This document shows positions 36,380-47,945 of a stretch of 64,000 nucleotides of DNA, one piece after another. The notes beneath the pieces are model-generated. The model was not told the origin of the DNA. It ran no database searches and saw only the letters and a program-made list of their open reading frames with translations. Each line of letters starts with the position of its first letter. Within the stretch, counting starts at the first letter, position 1. Position numbers and translations under genes: made by a program. Origin of the DNA: Macrostomum hystrix (lineage: Eukaryota > Platyhelminthes > Macrostomidae); the NCBI GenBank assembly GCA_950097015.1, contig CATNEN010000003.1:11375501-11439500 (forward strand), written 5' to 3'.

Positions 36380-37855
36380 TCAAAACCAACAGATTGAGCA
36401 GCCGGTCTCAAGTGCGGCGGACTGTCCGTCGTGCTGGCAATGTTGGCCCTGCTGAGCCCAGCTGCTGCTGCTGCTGCTCAAGGGCCACGACTCGAACTGC
36501 GGCCTAGTTGCCGCTGTGCTCAAATCTGTGGCCGGCGAGAGCTGGACTGGCTGCTGCTGCTGTAACTGCTGCTGCTGCTGCTCAAACGAAACTGAATTTT
36601 TTAAGAATTGAAAGTAAAATGAATACTAGAGAATTACTTCCTGTACAAAAACAGGGAGGAGGAAGAGATGATAGGGAAGAGAATAGAGGATGAGGAAGAG
36701 AATACAGGATAGGGAAGAGAATAGAGGATGGGGAAGAGAATAGAGGATGGGGAAGAGAATAGAGGATGGGGAAGAGAATACAGGATAGGGAAGAGAATAG
36801 AGGATGGGGAAGAGAATAGAGGATGGGGAAGAGAATAGAGGATGAGGAAGAGAATAGAGGATGGGGAAGAGAATACAGGATGGGGAAGATAATAGAGGAT
36901 GAGGAAGAGAATAGATGGGGAAGAGAATACAGGATAGGGAAGAGAATAGAATAGAGGATGAGGACGAGAATAGAGGATGGGGAAGAGAATACAGGATAGG
37001 GAAGAGAATAGAATAGAGGATGGGGAAGAGAATAGAGGATGGGGAAGAGAATAGAGGATGGGGAAGAGAATAGAGGATAGGGAAGAAAATAGAGGATGGG
37101 GAAGAGAATAGAGGATGGGGAAGAGAATAGAGGATGGGGAAGAGAGGATATGATAGGGCTGCGAGCCCGAACGAAACCGAAGTTTGCATCAAACAGCAAT
37201 TAAAACTCACCTGCTGCGGATGAATTCCAGGAGTAGCCAGGTGTCAAATCCCAATCTGTTCTCACTGAGTGTTGTGAGCTAACACTGTCATAGCATCCTG
37301 GACTAGAGTAGTGAGCAAGCTGCTGCTGCTGTTGCTGTTGCAACTGTCGCTGAGGCGCCTGAGTGATTTGTGATGGTTGCCATGGCAACGGTGATGACTC
37401 ATCAGTGAGGCCGCAAGCGCGCTGCATGGAAGCGGCCACCCAGCGTCTGTGATCCTCGGGGCGTTCTCGCTTGGCCTTGGAACTGTAGTAGAGGAAATGG
37501 TCTAGTAGAGAAAGTGGAGTAGAAGAAATGTGGTAGAGTAAGCGGGTTGGGAAGTGGGGTAGTGGAAGTGGGGTATAGGAAGTGGGTTTTAAAGTGTGGT
37601 GGTAAACACTAGGCAGCTGGTCATGGGTAGTTTAACTATCAGCCAAAAGACAAAAGAAACTCACCGACAGTTCTGAAACCAGATCTCAACAACCCGACAG
37701 TCGAGTCCCAGCTCCCTGGCCAGGTTAATCACTGTCTCTTGGCTGGGGTATCGGTCCTCCAGTTGATAGAAAACCCGTCTGAGGGTTTCTGTTTGCTGCG
37801 AGCTGAATCTGGTCCTAAGTCGCCTCCGTTTCAGTTGGTTGGCTGTAGATGGCAT
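36380..37855 (-). CDS. Homeodomain protein, LIM-like helix 3, no LIM domains seen
   Basis: Probable DNA-binding transcription factor. Minus-strand exons 37665-37855, 37211-37482 and 36380-36591 join in phase (2, then 1) to 224 residues. The start ATG at 37855 has an in-frame TGA two codons upstream. The homeodomain is at about residues 9-70: RLRTRFSSQQTETL, then LARELGLDCRVVEIWFQNCR/SKAKRERPEDH, split by intron 1 after WFQNC. Counting from F8 to W48 of the standard numbering, the loop after helix 1 (YQLEDRYP) is two residues longer than usual. Position 52 is Cys, as in LHX6/8, and GLDxRVV resembles LHX3/4. The rest has Gln runs and ends GCSICWF. No LIM or paired domain lies in the window, so upstream exons cannot be excluded. 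Intron 2 carries a 19-bp minisatellite. Confidence 0.82.
36653..37152. repeat. 19-bp purine-rich minisatellite in homeobox intron 2
   Basis: About 26 copies of GGATGGGGAAGAGAATAGA, with ATAGGG/ATACAGG/GATGAGG variants. Almost pure purine on the plus strand, pyrimidine on the coding strand. Open minus frames rich in Leu/Ser/Pro/Phe are artefacts. Confidence 0.95.
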
Positions 37856-38437
37856 GGCTGTTCAGGGTATAGCCGCCTCACTGCTGTGTCTATTGATGAA
37901 TTTCACCTGGAATCTGAAACACTTATATCTCAATTCTAGCCAGCTGTTAAGACCCGGAGTCGCAAGGACGACAAGGGACAGAGAGATTGCGCAATCATCC
38001 GAGCTCCGACCAATCAGGGAACGGTGTGGGATGAGCGGTCCGTTGGACGAAGAGTCTATCGCAGATCAAAGGAAAATGCCGACAAATAGATGCCCCAAGC
38101 CGCTCTCTATGAAAAGTCAACTTTGTCCCGCTAAGCCTGTCTATCTATAAATTGTCTAAGTTTAAAAGGCTTGCCGACAAAGACTCCATTCTGTTCATTT
38201 AGCAAAGCTTTCCGATGCGCCGTGTCTCTAGCACCGTCCGGTAGTTCAAGCTGAAGGTGAAAGGGATTAGCAATTTTATTTGATTTAGTGGAAGCTTTCG
38301 TTTGTCAGACAGTGATAGTGTGAATTCTCTCGCCCTTAAATCTTTGGTCCATCACTCAGGTTTGTGAAATCTTTTAAGTTTTACCTTTTAAAAAGTTTTT
38401 TTCACTCAAAGATATTGAAAAAAAACATTCATACATA
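37856..38437. other. 5' flank of the homeobox gene
   Basis: Presumed promoter and 5' UTR on the minus strand. GC-richer to about 38150, then AT-rich. No motif is called with confidence. Confidence 0.4.
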
Positions 38438-40200
38438 TTCACATGTTCATCAAGATTCTATATGTTCACCACATTCCTACATGTTCACCACAATCTTATA
38501 TGTTCATCACAATCCTAGATGTTCATCACAATCCTAGATGTTCATCACAATCCTATATGATTATCACAGCCCTATACATGATTATCACAGTCCTAAATGT
38601 ATATCAAAATCCTACATGTTTATCACAATGCTACTTGTTTATCACAATCCTACATGTTCACCACTATCCTACATGTTAATCACAATGCTACTTGTTTATC
38701 ACAATCCTACATGTTAATCACAATGCTACTTGTTTATCACAATCCTACATGTTCATCACAATGCTACTTGTTTATCACAATCCTACATGTTTATCACAAT
38801 CCTGCATGTTTATCACAATCCTACATGTTTATCACAATCATACATGTTCACCACAATCTTATATGTTAATCACAATCCTACATGTTTATCACAATCCTAC
38901 ATGTTTATCACAATCCTACATGTTCACCACAATCTTATATGTTCATCACAATCCTACATGTTTATCACAATCCTACATGTTTATCACAATCCTACATGTT
39001 CACCACAATCCTACATGTTCACCACAATCCACATGTTACTTGTTTATCACAATCCTACATGTTCATCACAATGCTAACTTGTTTATCACAATCCTACATG
39101 TTCACCACTATCCTACATGTTCATCACAATGCTACTTGTTCATCACATTCCTACATGTCCATCGCATTCCTACATGTTTATCACATTCCTACATGTTCAC
39201 AACTATCCTACATGTTGATCGCATTCCTACATGTTCATCACATTCCTACATGTTCATCCCATTCCTACATGTTCATCACATTCCTATATGTTCATCACAT
39301 TCCTATATGATTATCACAATCCTACATGTTCATCCCATTCCTACATGTTCACCACAATCCTACATGTTCATCCCATTCCTACATGTTCACCACAATCCTA
39401 CATGTTAATCACAATGCTACTTGTTTATCACAATCCCACATGTTCACAACTATCCTACATGTTAATCACAATGCTACTTGTTTATCACAATCCTACATGT
39501 TCATCACAATGCTAACTTGTTTATCACAATCCTACATGTTCACCACTATCCTACATGTTCATCACAATGCTACTTGTTCATCACATTCCTACATGTCCAT
39601 CGCATTCCTACATGTTTATCACATTCCTACATGTTCACAACTATCCTACATGTTCACCACAATCCTACATGTTCATCCCATTCCTACATGTTCACCACAA
39701 TCCTACATGTTAATCACAATGCTACTTGTTTATCACAATCCTACATGTTCACAACTATCCTACATGTTAATCACAATGCTACTTGTTTATCACAATCCTA
39801 CATGTTCATCACAATGCTAACTTGTTTATCACAATCCTACATGTTCACCACTATCCTACATGTTCATCACAATGCTACTTGTTCATCACATTCCTACATG
39901 TCCATCGCATTCCTACATGTTTATCACATTCCTACATGTTCACAACTATCCTACATGTTCATCACATTCCTACATGTTCATCCCATTCCTACATGTTCAC
40001 CACAATCCTACATGTTCATCACAATGCTACTTGTTTATCACAATCCTACATGTTCACAACTATCCTACATGTTCATCACATTCCTATATGTTTAACACCA
40101 TCAAAAGTGATGTTTATCACAATCCTACATGTTCACAACTATCCTACCTGTTCATCACATTCCTATATGTTTAACACCATCAAAAGTGTTGTTTATCAAC
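38438..40200. repeat. 19-bp minisatellite with nested long duplications
   Basis: About 92 copies of TCACAATCCTACATGTTTA and variants (CATTCCT, ACTATCC, AATGCTACTTG). The rare variant ATGCTAACTT occurs at 39071, 39509 and 39814 followed by the same variant order, showing block duplications of about 438 and 305 bp. Plus-strand frames repeating MFITILHVHHN are artefacts. Confidence 0.95.
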
Positions 40201-40549
40201 ATTGTTAGATATCGTTCGACACTAGCGGTATTTCAGGCACTGTTCGCTTATAGACACAGTCCAATAAGGTGTTTTCATTGATTCAGATGGTCACAGCAAT
40301 CCAGTCTCCAGACTGGTTTTCACACAACATCCCTTATAAAATGAATTATAAAACAATTTTAACTCTTTATTAATGTTTTTAGTTTTAGGCACAGGCGTTA
40401 AGTTTTTGGGTTTCAAATTTAGCTATATTTACAGAAAATCGATTAAGGCTACGAAAAAGAGTTACTATTAAAGCATATCAATATTAACATTTGTATACTG
40501 TATTAAAATATATAGCAAATAGTTAGTTAGTAAAATATATAGTGCTATT
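40201..40549. other. AT-rich spacer
   Basis: No feature recognised; includes the 3' flank of the ankyrin fragment. Confidence 0.5.
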
Positions 40550-40828
40550 TTAGAGATAATTTTCGACATTAAACTCGCCAGTATTTCGTTGAAGACTGAC
40601 GCCGGTTCGCGCTTTGATGAGTGAGTCGACGACCTTCTTATGGCCATTTTGTGATGCAATGTAGAGAGGTGACTCGCCAGTATTTGTTTGAAGATTGACG
40701 TCGCCTCTTGCTTTGGTGAGTGAGTCGACCACCTCCTTATGGCCATTGTAGGATGCAATGTCGAGAGGTGAGGAGCCATAGACATACTCTTGAAGATTGA
40801 CGTCGGCTCGTGCTTTGATGAGTGAGTC
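40550..40828 (-). pseudogene. Ankyrin-repeat fragment
   Basis: The minus strand reads about two and a half ankyrin repeats: DSLIKARADVNLQ, then SPLDIASYNGHKEVVDSL, SPLYIASQNGHKKVVDSL, ending GEFNVENYL and TAA at 40550. The 99-bp units are nearly identical in DNA, so they are recent tandem duplicates. The frame opens upstream without start codon or acceptor (it runs into TTAGTTAATGGCC), so this is the 3' end of a broken copy of a larger ankyrin family. A last exon of a gene with distant 5' exons is less likely but possible. Confidence 0.7.
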
Positions 40829-41521
40829 GAGTGAGACTATTGGCCATTAACTAAAACGGTTTTATTATTGACTTCTGTTAGCTCCTGGCTGAAATGTTGG
40901 CTGAACTAGTACTGATAAGTCAGTAGAAAATAACTTTAAACAGACATCGATGATAAGAAATTAATTTTAGCAAAATATTTTTACTTTGTATTTGATAATC
41001 CTTGGGTCCTAGCTGAAAAAAGCAGAAAATAAGCAATAAAATTGTAAGAAAGCAGGAGATAAACACACACGATACAGAAATTGATTCATAAATCTAGCAT
41101 GCGTGAGATACAGTAACACTTAGAAATGCGGTATATTAACAGACATTAAAATGACTGCAAATGTAAAATATAGCAAACATTAATGCAAGCATAAATTAAG
41201 CTACAACACTTATACAGAAGCAATGCAGGGCAACAGTTAAGCAACTTTGAATTGTATGTTTTAATAAAATTATTCGACTGTTTTAGAAAGACAAACAACA
41301 AATAAGCAAAATAAGTTAATGCGTTAAATACTTAAAACAATAAATATACTGTAAAATGTAAATTACTAACTACGAGCTCGTAATACAACAGTCATCGAGC
41401 ACATCCTGACAGTCTGTAAAATATAGCTAACAAAATATTTGATTACATAGTAATAGCAGTGAGTCTAAATAAAGACTTTTCTTGATTCTAAAATGAGATT
41501 CCTATAACTAAGGAGTCCCAA
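40829..41521. other. AT-rich spacer, no gene seen
   Basis: No exon, RNA gene or repeat recognised. Confidence 0.55.
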
Positions 41522-42000
41522 AAATAGCAAATCCTAGGTCATGAAAAGGCAAATCCTAGGCCAGGAAATAGCAAATCCTAGGTCATGAAAAGGCAAATCC
41601 TAGTTCATGAAAAGGCAAATCCTAGGTCAAGAAATAGCAAATCATAGGTCATGAAATAGCAAATCCTAGGCGAGGAAATAGCAAATCCTAGATCAGGAAA
41701 TAGCAAATCCTAGGCCAGGAAATAGCAAATCCTAGGCCAGGAAATAGCAAATCCTAGGCCAGGAAAAAGCGAATCATAGGCCAGAAAAAGCTAATCCTAG
41801 GCCAAAAAGCAACCCTCAGGTCAGGAAAAAGCAAATCCTAAATTAGGAAATAGTTAATTCTAGATAATTCCTATATAACTAAATAGCAAATCCTAGATAA
41901 GAGAGCAGCAAATCCAAGACTAGGGAATAGCAAATCCAAGACTAGGAAATATATCTAACAACAAAAAATCCAAGAGCAGAGATTTGCAAATACCTGATAA
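41522..42000. repeat. 22-bp minisatellite
   Basis: About 20 copies around GGAAATAGCAAATCCTAGGC followed by CA. GGTCATGAAAAGG variants lie on the left; the array degenerates after 41880. Confidence 0.9.
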
Positions 42001-42149
42001 TTAATTGTGAATATGTTTATCCCTGGTTAGGAAAAAGAAAATCATTTTTTTCAAGGAACTGCTAATACAAGATCAGAAAAAACAAATCGTACACCAAGCA
42101 ATGGCAAATCCCATGTTTGATAGATAAATTAGTTAAATCGATAAGCCAA

Positions 42150-44087
42150 TTAGCCTTTGGCACCTCCGCCATAGTCGGAAGACTGGGCGCTGTTTTTAAC
42201 AGTCGAAGGCGGCGGTGGCGATTCCCCGCAGCCCTCGCCCCGATGTCGATAAGCGCCAAAAGAGCCAAAGCCGGCGATGGCACCGTCTAGTCGCTGCCAG
42301 TGTCCGGCTCCGTTGAAATCTAACGCCGAATAAGACACGGGCGACATCAGAGTGACATCGGAGCCGCCAAGGCCGCCGCCGTTAGCCCCGATTGTGGCAT
42401 TCTGAAAATCGTCAAACGTGTCGTCGTCTCTGTCGAAGTCTTCGTCGTCAATGTCGTCTTCTTCTAGATCGTCGTTAATAGCGGAAGCGTCACTGTGCAG
42501 AGCACTGCCAGCTAGGTTTCTATAGTGAGTTCGCATCAGTCGATTAGAAGATTGTGCCGCTGTTGGATTGCGCAACAGATGGCGAGACAACTGCGCCACG
42601 GAGGAGAAAGCGGCGCCGAGGTTCTGCTCGGCCCACAGCAGAACTAACGATTCGGCGTCAGAATTCGCAGCTGAATCCGTGTCGCGTTTAGACTGAGTAG
42701 AGTTCAGCGGCAGTTTGTGAGCACAGTGAGAGATGTGGCTTCATCCTTAATCTAATGATCCCAGGCTCTTAATCCTGAAATCCTTGATTCTTAATCCAGT
42801 GATCTCAGCTCCTAATCTAGCTATCGCTTATCCCTAATCCAGTGATTACAGGTTCTTTGTCTAGCAGCCATTGATATATAATCCAGGTATCCATAGTTCC
42901 TTAACGAGCAATTTATAATTAATAATCCACTGATCCCAGGTTCCTAAGTCTAGCAATCCTTGATACCTAAACCAGAGATTCTAGGTTCTTTATCTAGCAA
43001 TCGTCGATGTACGAGCGTATAATCTAGTGATCCTTGATTCCTAATCCAGTAATCCTTGATTCCTAATCCAGTAATCCTTAATCTGGCAATTAATTTATTC
43101 TAAATCCTTAGTCTTACAATCATAGGTTTTTAATTCTTAATCTAATAATCCTTGATTCCTAATACTTAATCTGGCAATTATTTGATTCTAATACTTAATC
43201 TAACAATCCTTGATTCTTAATACTTAATCTAACAATCCTTGATTCTTAATCCTTAATCTAACAATCCTTGATTCTTAATACTTAATCTAACAATCCTTGA
43301 TTCTTAATACTTAATCTAACAATCCTTGATTCTTAATCCTTAATCTAACAATCCTTGATTCTTAATCCTTAATCTAACAATCCTTGATTCCAAATACTTA
43401 ATCTAACAATCCTTGATTCTTAATCCTTAATCTAACAATCCTTGATTCTTAATACTTAATCTAACAATCCTTGATTCTTAATACTTAATCTAACAATCCT
43501 TGATTCTTAATACTTAATCTAACAATCCTTGATTCTTAATACTTAATCTAACAATCCTTGATTCTTAATCCTTAATCTAACAATCCTTGATTTTTAATAC
43601 CTAATCTAGCAATCTATAATTCCTACTACTTAATCTAACAATCCTGGATTGTCAGTGATGTCAGGTTCATTAATTAGCTTCTAGGTAGCTTTTTATTCTA
43701 AATAGGAAGTTCTAGATTTCTCAGTAAGCTAACTAACAGCACATTAAGTTTCTTAAACTTGTCAACTTCTAAGCAAACCAAGCATCAATCTTAGTAGGCT
43801 TAGCTAACCTCAAATTGCTGCCTACTTGGCCATCTGCGCTGCAACTGAGACAGCTGGCTACTAGCGGCAGCGGTGCAAGCAGAGCCGTCATCTTTACCAG
43901 CTGGCAGCTGAGTGTAGAGTAACAAACGCTCTGCTTCACTGAGGCTTTCAATTCTGCGCAATAGGATTTGAATTCTACTGCGAGATCCGGGACCAAGAGC
44001 CACTTCCAGGTCGTCAGCTAGGGCTCGGTCAGCAGTTTTATTGCCACCAAAGCTGCTGCTGCTGCCACTGTTGCTTCGTTGGTTTGA
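42150..44087 (-). CDS. 3' part of an unrecognised acidic protein; RFX5/7-like N-terminal motif
   Basis: Minus-strand exons 43809-44087 (93 codons) and 42150-42692 (181 codons with TAA) join in phase 0 through a GAG/GTTAGC donor and CTACTCAG acceptor. The first exon has no ATG and seems to begin at a splice acceptor (CTGAAG), so the 5' end is missing. Its segment SRIQILLRRIESLSEAERLL then LYTQLPAG resembles the short conserved N-terminal region of RFX5/RFX7 (LEKLYLYLQLPSG). No RFX winged helix follows. The second exon has a helical stretch (SLVLLWAEQNLGAAFSSVAQ), an Asp/Glu-rich block (DDLEEDDIDDEDFDRDDD) and a Gly/Pro/Ser tail. The RFX similarity is one short motif and may be chance. The intron is filled by a 29-bp minisatellite. 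Confidence 0.6.
42770..43655. repeat. 29-bp minisatellite in intron
   Basis: About 28 copies of a unit containing CTTAATCTAACAATCCTTGA followed by TTCTTAATA. The right part (43185-43600) is homogeneous, the left part diverged. Confidence 0.93.
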
Positions 44088-44089
44088 CT

Positions 44090-46662
44090 TCAGTTTTATG
44101 AAAAACAATCAAATAAAAATGTATAAATTAATTATGTATATAGTATAAAATTAGCTGTATGATTTTTTAAATAATGGTAGTTACATAAAACAGAAGATAT
44201 TTGAGATATCTGATGACTTGTTTTTGCTTTGCTTAGCTAGATCCTCTCCCTTCAGTGACAAGGGAAGTAATAAGCAGACTTCCCTCTAAAGGTGTTGATT
44301 TCCTCAAAGCTAGAATATTTTGTCAATATGCTGACTTTTTCTTAATTTCCATTTTTTAAATCAACCCATTTCTGAGGTGGGTAGGGAGAATGGATAATAA
44401 AGTGCCCAATAATGGATGATAAAGTGACCAAATAGTGGATAGCAAAGTATTTGTCAATAAGCAAGATGATAAAATTGTAAGATGACAAAGAGTCCAATAG
44501 GCAACATTTAGGGTAGATGATAAAATTGTAAAATGACAGAATAGCAAGAAACCATGATCTAATCAAACAAAAATATACCATTTTATATGAACATATTTTT
44601 ATATATTCAAGTTCTTGACCAACATTCAACTGCAACTGGAACCAACACACAGTTATTAGCAAAAGTAGCTAAATTTCTTAATTTATAAAAATTTGAAAAA
44701 GCCACATAAAAAGATTTATCCTATCTTTTCTACAAAGTATATAAACCAATTGCCACTGAGTTCTGTTTAGGTAAGCCTCACAAAGCAAGCAACATTAAGC
44801 TCAAACAAAACAATATAATACTGAAAGTGACTACTGAACCATCAATTCAACTGTCTAGTGGTTCTGCTTAATAGAACTTTGCTAGTACTTTATATTTTAC
44901 TTTTATATCTTATTTGCATTAAATATTTATTACTAAATATTGGACTGAAGCTAATTTGAAAGAGGGAATTTTAAAGCAAAAGACCTACACTTTAACGAGA
45001 AACACTTTAGGCCTACATATGAACAGAAATTTGAATTTGCTACCACCCTATTAAAATAAATGTTGAAAACCCATGGATGTGCACATTGTAATTAAGAAGG
45101 ATTGAGAAAGGTGTGCTTTAGCCATGCTTTTTTCTGCTGGCTGCTTAAGTCGCATTAAGCTCAAACAATATACTGAAACAGTGACTACAAGTCACTAACA
45201 AGTAGCAGTTAGGCCTGAGTAGAAAAAGTACATGCACAGGCGCTGTGCTTTAGAAAAATCCAAAAAGCATGCCAGACACCATCTGTGGATTGTCAACTTT
45301 TCCAATAGGTTGTTACCAAATGAGACAGACATTTAGCTTTACAAATGGGTCCATGTAAACACACTTAACCATGTAGTTTGTAAATTTTAAAGCTATCTTT
45401 ACAATTCAGTAAAATGAAGTCAAAAAGTTTATATGTACAATTAAAAAAGAGGACTAGAGCAGAACAGTTTTAAATTCCTGAAAATTTTAATACACATGAA
45501 AATTTTGGACAAAGCAGCATAGCGATATGACCTAGCCATTACACACTAGCAAGAATCTAACTACACATGAAAGTTATATACCTAAGACAGATGTCAATAA
45601 TAATATAGGCAGCCTAGGTCTCAGTCTAGCTATAAGAAGTTGAAGAAAAGGTGAGAGAAACTTAGATCAGGAATTTAGTTGACATTGGCGCATGGAAATT
45701 CAATCGGCCGCATTTAAATTTCAATGCAGTTGGACATGCGGCTAAAGGCGTACCTGTAATCTAAGAAGAATATGATTCATTAGGAAACGATACTAGGTTA
45801 TTTCTAAAGATAGGCCTATACGCGACAAGCAAACTCAACTCAATAGGTGAACCTGTGCAAGTGCAACACATCGCGATAGAAAAATTGAATCGTGCCACAC
45901 AAGCACGCTAAAGTTGCCTTAAAAATCACTTGTAGAAAAGATTTAAAATTAATTTTAAAGTTAATTTTATTGTTGCTGTACATTTTGCTAAAAACTCAAC
46001 TATAAAAACTAATGATTTTTTAAAAATAAGTTAGGTCGAACTTCTTTATAGCGATATTTTAAATTTCCTGCGTTTCGTCATAATTTTCAAATTAGCCTAG
46101 ATTATAACTCAATTTAACTGGATAACATTGAACTAGTGGGGTATCTTAGCGGGTATAAAACCCAAAACATCAACAATTGGCTGGATAAGAAATCAGTAAA
46201 AAGTTGACTGATCAAATTGTACTGTACTGCACTGTACTTATCCATGAATATATGACATTTTTATTTGCCTTTTATCAATATTGTCAAAAGTTAGACGAAA
46301 TCATCATATCAAATTTGTTGGGCGGCTATACTCGGGCCTATGCTAAATTAGTCATCATAAAATTAAGCCTAGTTGTCTTTTTGGTTCGCCCTCATTGACT
46401 CTGTATGGGTTTTATCTCTTTGTCTGCCGCCATCTCATCAGTCTGCCAACTTTAAAGATCCCATGTTTCTTATAAGCATATGTCACATAATCAATTAGGC
46501 CCTACTCAAGTATATAATTTGAAAATTTGCAAATTATATAATATAATAGTTTTAGATTACAATTATTCTAATAAACATTAACATTAAGTGATTACATTCT
46601 ATGGTCGATATTTACTAAAAGATAGGAGGAGAAAAATAAAGTTTTTTATATTGTATCTATAT
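44090..46662. other. AT-rich spacer, no gene supported
   Basis: Should contain the missing 5' exons or promoter of the minus-strand gene ending at 42150, but no exon could be chosen. A loose, decayed tandem pattern (GATGATAAAATTGTAA) lies at about 44390-44540. Confidence 0.4.
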
Positions 46663-46677
46663 TAATTAGTTGAAAGT

Positions 46678-46781
46678 GCTTATTCCCATGGTCCCGTGCC
46701 GATAATTTCACTTTTATCCACACGGATCCGTGCCGATAATTTTCTGCTTATCCACACGGCAGCTTGTATGAATAGGTCTAC
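46678..46781 (+). repeat. Left terminal inverted repeat
   Basis: Contains two direct 33-bp subrepeats, 46693-46725 and 46727-46759. Both contain CCGTGCCGATAATTT and end TTATCCACACGG. Confidence 0.8.
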
Positions 46782-47238
46782 TTTCAAGTCCCTGCCTATT
46801 CTTCTCTGAGCATAAGGCTTTTGCTTCAGAGTATAGTGTATAGTGTACACTATCAATGCATAGTGTAAAAGAAAAACAACGATGTATAATTTGTGTGACG
46901 AGTTTGGTACTGACTAGAATTCTGCTGGTTGACTTGTATGATTTTCTTTGATAGACTTTTTACTTTTTAAGTCAATACAATTCGAATGAAAACACGTAAC
47001 AATGACAAAAGATTTAGTAATTTGTTATTAAAATAATTAAAAAGGATGACATTAATGTCGGTTAATGAATGTGTAGGTCGAAATGTAGAACACTGTTGTA
47101 ACGCACTGTCAACTTTGTCGATCTATTGGCTGAGGGTTCAACAAAACGTTCAAACCCGAAAGGTCCTCGTTTCAAAGAACAGAACCGTGTGGATAAAATT
47201 TCAGAAATTAACGGCACGTCATATTTATATAAAGAGTT

Positions 47239-47342
47239 GTAGACCTATTCATACAAGCTGCCATGTGGATAAGCAGAAAATTATCGGCATGGATCCGTGT
47301 GGATAAAATTGAAATTATCGGCACGGGACCGTGGGAATAAGC
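47239..47342 (-). repeat. Right terminal inverted repeat
   Basis: Reverse complement of 46678-46781 with about four mismatches, subrepeats included. Confidence 0.8.
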
Positions 47343-47348
47343 TCTGCC

Positions 47349-47945
47349 TAATTAGTTAAATAAATGAACACAGTTATTGGAACATAATTGTGATAGTATC
47401 ATTCTATACCAAAATATATATTTATTTTAAGAGTAACATTGTATTAATAACATTTGAAAATAGCAGTATCAAGCTAACAGTTTAAGCTTAAAAGTCTTTA
47501 CAAAAAAAGTTCTTTGAAGAATGATTGTCTTCTAAAAATGAACAAAATGTAGGCAAAATAAATAAATAATAATGTTTTATAATATAAAACATATTATATG
47601 GTTATCACATCAATGAAGCCAGGTAAAGGCTTAAGCACATCTAATGTTAAATAAATAAGGTTGGCAGGTGGGCAAAATGCAGGTATAGGAAGATGGCTAG
47701 AGCTAGATATAAACTTGCCAACAAACAATTTTTTAACAACCAACCACTCTAAGCCTAGTTGAAACAGAAACTAGTTGAAAGTTGACATGATTGAGTCTTG
47801 AGAAATGCCTTTCAACCTGACAACACAACTAAAGATAATTCAAAATAATTTGTTTTCTAGCCTAGCTATTATGTTTATTGTTCATAAAAATGTGTTTTAT
47901 AACAAACAAATATTTATTTGCTTTCTCTTTCTTATAGATAAATAC
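47349..47945. other. 5' flank / 5' UTR of WDR70
   Basis: AT-rich. A 3' splice site (TTCTTATAG) a few bases before the WDR70 ATG suggests a noncoding 5' exon upstream. Confidence 0.45.

Larger units (their letters stand above)
46672..47348. mobile_element. Foldback/MITE-like DNA element with 104-bp inverted repeats
   Basis: Inverted repeats at 46678-46781 and 47239-47342 match over 104 bp with about four differences. They begin GCTTATTCCC and end AATAGGTCTAC. The interior (about 457 bp) has no transposase ORF. A 9-bp direct repeat, TAATTAGTT, flanks it at 46663-46671 and 47349-47357. If that is the target duplication, the termini are imperfect for six more bases. Long inverted repeats with 8-9 bp duplications occur in hAT, P and Merlin-type families; the superfamily is undecided. 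Confidence 0.78.

Noticed and set aside
36582..37210. Two 190-205 codon minus frames rich in LFSSPSSILFPILYSL
   Set aside because: Translation of the 19-bp polypurine array between two homeobox exons.
38443..40208. Plus frames repeating MFITILHVHHNPTC, up to 238 codons
   Set aside because: Translation of the 19-bp minisatellite.
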